Shown one piece after another: positions 57,214-64,000 of a stretch of 64,000 nt of DNA. The notes beneath the pieces were generated by a model, which was given only the letters and a program-made list of their open reading frames with translations, made no database searches and had not been told where the DNA came from. The stretch is from Wurfbainia villosa (lineage: Eukaryota; Streptophyta; Magnoliopsida; Zingiberales; Zingiberaceae), in NCBI GenBank assembly GCA_025175895.1, contig CM046000.1, positions 94,720,753-94,784,752 on the forward strand. Direction: 5' to 3'. Made by a program: the position numbers and the translations under genes. Numbering within the stretch: position 1 is the first letter of the stretch; every line of letters begins with the position of its first letter.

Positions 57214-58156
57214 TGTTGGAATGTATACTGAAAGCCTAACTGTTTTTTTGTATGAACATTTTATTTTGGAATAAGAATCACATGATCATTGTTTGCACTT
57301 TATATATTTATTATATTTGTGTGCATATTATCTAATATTTTACATTGTAGATAACATGGTGCTTGGTGTGACACAGAAGATCATGTTATCAGTCCCTTGT
57401 AAAATATAAGGAGAGGCTCACAATCAAGATGGTTTTGGACAAACCATTGGCATGGTTGTAGTGTAGCTTGGTATTGTTTTGTCTTGAACATAAAGTTACA
57501 CTAGTACACTTAGGTGTATTGAGCAGGACCGACATAGAGGTGATTCAATTAATTGCTGACTACATAATTGAATCGGACCTCGGATATTATGTTGTACATG
57601 CTCTTAATCCCGATATAATAACGGGCACATGTACTTAGTATTTATTTCTTTGATTTACCAGAGGGTGAGATTTAGATGGATTAAATCAATATGTCTGGTA
57701 AGTTGGGAAATGATATTATTTACATGGTGTGTCGTTGATTATAGGAGGAAACTGTGTCCTATATATTAGGTTGATGATGTCCCCTTGAGGAGCTCATAAG
57801 GTTCATCATGTAAACCCAGCTGGTTGACTTAGTCAACATGATGATAAGGTTGAGTGGTACTACTCGAGGAATTAGATGTTAATTAATTAATGGTCAGTAA
57901 ATCAATTAATTGACGGACATTCGATATCTTAAACACGGGGAGATGAATGTACAAATAATATATGGAGCCCATAATAATTTATGGGGGTTGGTGAGGTAGT
58001 TCAATGATGATCCTCTAGTGGAATGGAACATCATTGATGGATCAAGTTTGTGTGGTTCCGATCCATCGGGTGGCCAAGATCCAACTCCTCCTTATGGTCC
58101 CTATCGTAGCCTAATATAATCCTAAAGAAGTCTAGTTCCAAGGATGTAAAACAAAA

Positions 58157-58445
58157 CTCTAGAACCAACGGTTGGGATTAAATCCCTAGATCCGATGGTT
58201 GGGATGAAACCCTAGAACCAACGGTTGGGATTAAATCCCTAGATCCGATGGTTAGGATGAAACCCTAAAATCGACAGTTGGGATTAAATCCCTAGATCCG
58301 ATGGTTGGGATGAAACCCTAGATCCAACGGTTGGGATGAAAACCTAGATCCGATGGTTGGGATGAAATTTTAGATCCGACGGTTGGGATGAAACCCTAGA
58401 TTCGACGGTTGGGATAAAACCCTAGATCCGACGGTGGAGACTAAA
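58157..58445 (+). repeat. 26-27-bp minisatellite in D LTR, 11 copies
   Basis: Repeats of CCCTAGATCCGATGGTTGGG plus ATGAAA. In the first half a 27-bp variant (AACGGTTGGGATTAAAT) alternates with a 26-bp variant, giving a 53-bp higher-order period. The last copy ends about 20 bp before the TATA box. Confidence 0.92.
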
Positions 58446-58464
58446 GGAGGCTTAGGCCCAACTC

Positions 58465-58472
58465 TATATATA
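58465..58472 (+). promoter_or_regulatory. TATA box of D LTR
   Basis: TATATATA in ACTCTATATATAGATGG, just downstream of the minisatellite. Confidence 0.65.
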
Positions 58473-59312
58473 GATGGATAAGGCTTGGGCGGCAAGATAT
58501 AGATTGGAAATTAGGGTTTGGCTCTTCTCAAAGTGGGCGGCAAACAAACCCTAGAGGAGCAAGGGTTTTGGGCGGCTAGAAGTGGGCGGCAAGCTTGGTT
58601 CTCCCTAGGTTTTTGGCCGGCGCCCATCATCCTATTCTCATCCATTGCTGGTGCTCCTCTCTTCCTCCTCCTTTGCTCATTGTTGGCCGGAGGTTCTCCA
58701 ACTCCTTGGTGGCCGGCACTTCTCCAACCTCTAGGTGGCCGGCGGCAACACTTCAACAAGTTGGCCGGCGCTCATCCACTCGTTCCTTGGCCGACGGTTG
58801 CATCAAACTCCCTTGCTTGGTGGCCGGTTCTAGAAAGGAAAAGTTTTGTTGGTTCTTCTCTTTGTTTGCAGTGGACTAGGAAGGGAAGAACGCGATCTAG
58901 AAGGCTTCTACTCATGGAGGATCTTCGCCCACATGTCGTCCACGAGGAGGATAGGACATACGGTAGAAGATCATAAGGTATAAAGTTTTACAACTTTATT
59001 TTCTGATCTTAGCATGTTATTTTATGTGTTGATTATACAATTATGCATATGTATATATTTTGTATAATCATGGACCCCGAAGGCAAACACAAAAACCGGC
59101 GATCCGTCCGTCGTCTCTTCCACGGCTAACCAACTAGAAGAGTTGTGTTGCTTGAACAACTAGTTTGTTCACGCGATCACTCAAGTTGTTAGCACGACGA
59201 TGAATAAGTCGTGCTAAGGAAACCATCCCATCCGGATTAGTTCTTTCATTGGTGAAAATTTTAATCTGGGGACATGGGAGCCAATGAGTCTCCGAAGCAA
59301 CTCCCTACAAAG

Positions 59313-59325
59313 TGGTATCAGAGCC
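59313..59325 (+). other. D primer-binding site (iMet)
   Basis: TGGTATCAGAGCC, three bases after the LTR end. Confidence 0.93.
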
Positions 59326-60375
59326 ACGGTTTCCGGTTTTGTGTGTTTTGGATTCAGTTACTTTCATGCACATATCATATATTGAGTATGTCAGATAATA
59401 GTAGGATGTGCGTAGGCTAACTTTTTGGTTGCAGGCATAAGATCCGACTATTATGGCTATTTGGTTGTATGTGATTGTTTTGTGTGTGATTGTATGTATA
59501 TTATTTGAATCCTCGGGGTTGACGAGGCTAGATTTGTATTTAATTTTTGTAATTAAATATGACATTGTTTAGCCGCTCATTTTAGTTTACTTTCAATCTA
59601 GATTATTTGTACACTCCTTCGTGGAGTATAGGATCGATGGATGTAAATTAAAATGATATATCTCGGCTTGGATCTCTTTGGTGACTTGCGCACGGGAAAA
59701 GGTGGAGCGGACGAGGTGACGACACGACGGGATGCGTATTGGAGAACAATGCCATAATAGTTGGAAAAATTCTATTTTTTTCCATATTTATTGCTGATTT
59801 GTTTTATATGCATGTTGTGTATGCTTTAAAATTCCTCAATTGCAAATTACTAAGTGGGAGAGGGATATTTTAATTAATTCCCGTGGCCTCCATTACAATT
59901 TGACGTGTGATGCAACAAACTTACGCGTTGGCTCTGAGTGCCTTCCTCCCCATCGGATGGGTTTGTTTGTGGATCACTAGGTCAAATAATGGTTATAGGA
60001 AATTATTTATGAGTGTGTGTACTTCCCCATTGGTAAGGCACATAATCCGAAATAATTCCCTTAGTATCGTGTAATGGTGCACACTTAGATGCAAATAAAA
60101 GTATCCTCCCTATCGGAGTCACTGCTTTTATTTGTAGGGCTAAAGAGGAACCAACTATTAATTTTATTTGTCAAAAAGTAAGGTTGACAAGATAATAAAA
60201 TTAATGGATAAAACCTCCTCTTACAAATGTAGAATTCGTATACGTCCACACTATCATGGCATGCGATATTCTCGGTGTTTTGAGGTGTTGGTTGATTTCG
60301 GAATTTTATTGTTTTGAGGAATCAATAATATTTGAAATCTAATATTTTGATCATTGTGATTTTTAGGATTTTCAA
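59326..60375 (+). other. D untranslated leader
   Basis: About 1 kb, AT-rich, no gene or clear repeat found. Confidence 0.6.
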
Positions 60376-61195
60376 ATGGCTTTCAACCCACTTGCTGTGA
60401 TTTTAAAATAAAATAAGCTTACTGGACCAAACTACATTGATTGGAAAAGAAATCTAGATATTGTCTTAACTGCGGAGGAGTACAAATTTGTACTCTTCGA
60501 GGTCTGTCCTCCTAAGCCCTCCGATGACTCTGATAAAAAGTAGAAAGAACGTTATAAGAAATGGGTCAAGACAGATGAGATGGCGCGGTGTTACATTTTG
60601 GCATCTATGTCAAATGTGCTGCAACATCAGCATCAGGCCATAGCCACAGCTTATGACATGATGTTCAATCTCAAGGAACTTTTCGGACATCAGAGTAGGG
60701 CGGCTAGACAGGAGGCAATGAGAAACTTGATGACGACCACCATGATCGAGGGAACACCCGTTAGGGATCATGTTCTCAAGATGATGGCTCATCTTAATGA
60801 GATGGAAGTCCTCGGAGCTGAGATCGATGGGGAAACCCAAGTCGATATCATTCTCCAGTCTCTGCCTAGGAGTTTTGAGCAGTTCCGCCTCAATTACAAC
60901 ATGAACAAGAGGTTGTATTCATTGGCGGAGCTTCTGACAGAACTCCAGGCGGCAGAGGGGCTTTTTTTGTCAAAGTGCTCAAGCCATGGTCGCTCAGAAG
61001 GTTTCTTCCTCTAAACCGAAAGGTAAGAAGAAGAAGAAGCAAGGTGGAGCGAAGAAAGTGGCAGTGGGACCTCAGGCAGGAGTTAAGAAGCCGAAAGGCA
61101 AGTGCTTCACTTGCAAGCAGACTGGACATTAGAAGGCGGACTGTCCTCACCGAAAGAACAAAGGTATATCTTCTTGTTTAGTTGTTGAAACATGT
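60376..61195 (+). pseudogene. D gag (pseudogene)
   Basis: From ATG 60376 (MAFNPLAVIL, stop, NKLTGPNYIDWKRNL) with a second stop at 60550-60552. The frame is then open through KCYILASM-type, ELFGHQSRAARQEAMRNLM, SLPRSFEQFRLNYNMNK and LAELLTELQAAEG. A T-run near 60961-60968 shifts the frame into a basic linker and a CCHC knuckle at 61103-61144 (C-x2-C-x4-H-stop) where TAG replaces Trp. UBN2-type gag of the copia group. Confidence 0.88.
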
Positions 61196-62452
61196 TTAGC
61201 GGTGTTATCTACCAGTACCTGGTGTGTAGATACAGGAGCCACTGATCATGTCTGCAATACTTTGCAGGGGTTCCAGGAAACCCGACGACTAGCTGAGGGA
61301 GAGATTACCGTCTTCATGGGCAATGCTTCAAAGGTGGCGACTATTGCAGTGGGAGACGTTTATTTATCTTTTGATAGGAATAAAGTTTTGGTTTTGAGAA
61401 ATTGTCTTTATGTACCTACTTTTAGAAAGAATTTAATTTCAGTTTCTAAATTGTTTATGGATGGATATTCTGTTTCCTTTAATGACAAAGTGGTTATAAA
61501 AAGGAATAGGGAGATTATCTGTTCTGGTACATTGGTTGGCAATTTATATACTCTTGAACCGAAAACTCCCACGATGCATAGAGAAGTCAATAACTCATCT
61601 TCTAAGTCTAATAAAAGAAAAGAACCTTCGCAAATGAACCAGACATATCTTTGGCATCTAAGGCTTGGTCATATTAACCTAAGCAGAATTCAAAGGTTGA
61701 TAGTTGATGGACCTTTGGGTTCATTAGTGGTGGAGGATCTCCCAACCTGCGAATCTTGCTTGGAAGGTAAAATGACTAAGAGGCCTTTGAAGGCCAAGGG
61801 GTATAGAGCCAAAGATGTGTTAGAATTGGTTCATTCTGATTTGTGCGGTCCTATGACTATCCAGGCTAGAGGTGGCTTTGAATACTTCGTCTCTTTTATA
61901 GACGATTATTCAAGGTATAGATACATTTACTTGATGCGCCGCAAGTCTGAATGCTTTGACAGGTTCAAAGAATTCAAGGCTGATGTGGAGAATCGTCAAG
62001 GTAAAAGTATCAAGACACTACGATCTGATCGTGGTGGCGAGTACCTCTTGGGAGAGTTTAGGAGTTACTTATCAGAGGCTGGGATTCAATCCCAATTGTC
62101 CGCACCTGGCACACCCCAGCAGAATGGTGTGGCGGAGCGAAGGAACAAGACTCTTATGGAGATGGTCAGATCTATGATGAGTTATTCTGAGTTACCTGAT
62201 TCGTTCTGGAGGTTTGCTCTGGAAACAGCAGCACACATTCTGAACTTGGTTCCATCTAAGTCAGTAACCTCTACTCCCACAGAGTTGTGGACTGGGCGAA
62301 AGCCTAGTCTAAGACATATTCGGATTTGGGGTAGTCGGCCACATGTCTTTGAAGGAAGATCTTTGGTAAGTTGGAATCTAAATGCAGTATGCTTGTTTGT
62401 TGGCTACCCCAAGGGAACGAAGGGTGGTTTATTCTATAGTCCTAGAGATTAA
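61196..62452 (+). CDS. D protease and integrase
   Basis: Open frame from 61202. Protease WCVDTGATDHVC (61220-61255), LYVPTFRKNLISVSKL, pre-integrase WHLRLGHINLSRI and CESCLEGKM. Integrase core: HSDLCGP, FIDDYSRYRYIYLM, LRSDRGGEYLLGEF and NGVAERRNKT (the D-D-E residues present), then FWRFALETAAHILN and CLFVGYPKGTKGG. Ends at TAA (62450-62452) inside YSPRD-stop-KV, where relatives have Gln, so one C-to-T change separates it from RT. Confidence 0.9.
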   Translation, partial: LAVLSTSTWCVDTGATDHVCNTLQGFQETRRLAEGEITVFMGNASKVATIAVGDVYLSFDRNKVLVLRNCLYVPTFRKNLISVSKLFMDGYSVSFNDKVVIKRNREIICSGTLVGNLYTLEPKTPTMHREVNNSSSKSNKRKEPSQMNQTYLWHLRLGHINLSRIQRLIVDGPLGSLVVEDLPTCESCLEGKMTKRPLKAKGYRAKDVLELVHSDLCGPMTIQARGGFEYFVSFIDDYSRYRYIYLMRRKSECFDRFKEFKADVENRQGKSIKTLRSDRGGEYLLGEFRSYLSEAGIQSQLSAPGTPQQNGVAERRNKTLMEMVRSMMSYSELPDSFWRFALETAAHILNLVPSKSVTSTPTELWTGRKPSLRHIRIWGSRPHVFEGRSLVSWNLNAVCLFVGYPKGTKGGLFYSPRD

Positions 62453-64000
62453 AAGGTGATCGTGAGTATGAATGCCAGATTTCTAGAGGAGGACTATGTA
62501 ATGAATCACAGGCCCACGAGTAAGATTGTTCTTGAGGAGTTGACAGGGGAAGTCCCGACTTCAGTACCACCGGTACAAGAGGAGAAACCACAAGTCACTG
62601 CACCGCGTGTCACAGAGCATACGCAGGAGGCACCTCGTCGTAGTGGGAGGGTTGTTAGACAACCCGAGAGATTCATGTTTTTGGGAGAGTCTTCGGACTT
62701 AGTCCCTGGTGAACATGAACTGGATCCCTGGACATATGACGAGGCACTCCAAGATAGAGATGCGATATCTTGGCAAAGTGCGATGAATTCAGAGATAGAA
62801 TCTATGGATTCTAATCAGGTCTGGGAGCTAGTAGAGCCACCCGATGGTGTAAAAACCATTGGATGCAAGTGGATCTACAAGAGAAAGAGAGGAGTAGACG
62901 GGAAGGTTGAGACCTTCAAAGCTAGGCTTGTTGTGAAAGGGTATACTCAGAAAGAGGGCATCGATTATGAGGAGACCTTTTCGTCGGTAGCTATGCTTAA
63001 GTCTATCCGGATTCTCTTATCTATAGCTGCTCATATGGATTATGAGATTTGGCAGATGGATGTCAAGACAGCTTTCCTTAACGGAAGTCTTGAGGAGAAC
63101 ATCTATATGTGGCAACCAGAGGGATTCATTGCTAAAGGCAAAGAGCATCTTGTATGTAAGCTTAATCGGTCCATTTATGGATTGAAGCAAGCTTCTAGAT
63201 CGTGGAACATCCGCTTTGATGAGGTAATCCAGTCATATGGATTTATTCAAAGTCCGGATGAGCCTTGTGTATACAAGAGATGTGACAGAAACGTAGTGGT
63301 ATTTCTTGTACTATACGTAGATGACATTTTGTTAGTTGGCAACAATATCAAAGTGTTATCAGACGTAAGGGTATGGTTGTCCAAACAGTTTGACATGAAG
63401 GATTTGGGAGAAGTGGGACACATCCTTGGGATCAAAGTAATAAGGGATCGCAAGAAAAGGATGTTGTGCTTATCTCAAGCTTCATACATTGACACTATCC
63501 TTACTCGTTTTAGCATGCAGAACTCCAAGAAAGGTTTTCTACCTTTTAGGCATGGAGTTCCTTTATCTAAAGAGATGTGTCCCAAAACATCAAAGGAGAT
63601 AGAGGACATGAAGGCGGTTCCTTATGCTTCAGCAGTAGGAAGCCTCATGTATATTATGCTATGTACGAGACCGAATATCTGCTTTGCCATGGGCATGGTT
63701 AGCAGATATCAGAGTAATCCTAGACAAGGACATTGGACTTCGGTAAAGCATATATTGAAGTACCTGAGAAGGACTAGGGATTATATGCTGGTTTACCGGG
63801 CAGATCAATTAGTCCCTGTGGGTTACACAGATTCGGATTTCCAATCAGATAGGGACCAGAGTAAGTCTACCTCGGAGTTTGTGTTTACTTTTGGAGGTGG
63901 AGCCATAGTATGGAGGAGTGTCAAGCAGAAATGCGTGGCGGACTCTACCATGGAAGCTGAGTATGTGGCGACCTACGAAGTGACCAAAGTGTATAGCTCG
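62453..64000 (+). CDS. D reverse transcriptase and RNase H, runs off the window
   Basis: Same frame as integrase and open for the whole 1548 bases. Linker with PRRSGRVVRQPERF, then RT: GCKWIYKRKRG, KARLVVKGYTQKEGIDYEET, QMDVKTAFLNGSLEENIY, SIYGLKQASRSWNIRF and YVDDILLVGNN (about 63318). The connection has KGFLPFRHGVPLSK and SLMYIMLCTRPNICFAM. RNase H: GYTDSDFQ, GGGAIVWRSVKQ and STMEAEYVA near 63950. No visible damage in this part. The C-terminus is outside the window. Confidence 0.92.

Larger units (their letters stand above)
57214..59309 (+). repeat. D 5' LTR
   Basis: TGTTGGAATGTATACTG...CTCCCTACA, 2096 bp, directly followed by the PBS. U3 holds the minisatellite and TATA box; the transcribed part is GC-rich with repeated TGGCCGGCG blocks (58610-58830). 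Confidence 0.9.
57214..64000 (+). mobile_element. D: Ty1/copia element, cut by window end
   Basis: LTR 57214-59309, perfect PBS, leader, gag, protease, integrase, RT and most of RNase H in copia order on the plus strand. A 3' LTR must lie beyond 64000, so the TSD (5-bp left flank AACAC) cannot be checked. Different LTR family from A/B though the pol motifs are related. Stops in gag and at the integrase end, then a long open RT frame. Confidence 0.92.

Overview
This window is plant nuclear DNA made almost entirely of transposable elements. The evidence is Ty1/copia and Ty3/gypsy retrotransposons with plant-type tRNA-iMet primer-binding sites (TGGTATCAGAGC), 1-2.5 kb LTRs, a plant TRIM and a SIRE-type gag. 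A flowering plant, perhaps a monocot, is the best guess. I see no convincing host gene, tRNA, rRNA or CRISPR array.

Layout. (1) 1-13712 is a tandem array of a composite unit of about 3.04 kb, with one partial and four full copies. It probably continues to the left of the window. Each unit is a 1.13-1.15 kb segment of unknown origin (segment S), then 0.87-0.89 kb of one LTR (element L1, minus strand), then 1.01 kb of a second LTR (element L2, plus strand). The last unit runs straight into the complete L2 element. (2) 11842 to beyond 57213 is one nested stack of retroelements. L1 (minus, SIRE-like copia with gag and a plant-transposon-domain ORF but no visible pol) received three independent insertions. 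L2 (12716-40116, plus, SIRE/Maximus-like copia) lies in its 3' LTR. A 708-bp TRIM (42419-52670 as interrupted) lies in its 3' internal region. LTR fragment X (56970-57213) lies in its 5' LTR. Each of these was hit again. Copia A (14536-33424, plus) is in L2 gag. Copia B (15699-25115, minus, same family as A) is in the 5' LTR of A. A Tekay/Del-like gypsy (42783-52321, minus) is in the TRIM interior. Copia D (57214 to past the window end, plus) is in X. Matching 5-bp target-site duplications were found for A (TACCT), B (CCGTG), gypsy (ACAAC) and TRIM (CCATC), and a 4/5 match for L2 (GTATA/GTATG), so the insertion order can be read directly.

State of the genes. Every gag-pol is broken by stops and frameshifts, many of them CAG/CAA/TGG changed to a stop, as expected for methylated, silenced elements. 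B and D are the least decayed. A and B share two lesions in gag (a frameshift and a Cys-to-Tyr change in the zinc knuckle), so this family was mobile while already carrying them.

Most unusual signals: the TE-junction satellite at 1-13712; a train of eight or nine back-to-back perfect hairpins in the transcribed part of the A/B LTRs; a hairpin motif repeated four times at about 100-nt intervals in the A/B leader; the inverted nesting of B in A, which could give long double-stranded RNA; the pol-less L1; and differences between copies that cluster at CAG/CTG sites, which could be a methylation-linked sequencing artefact or real.
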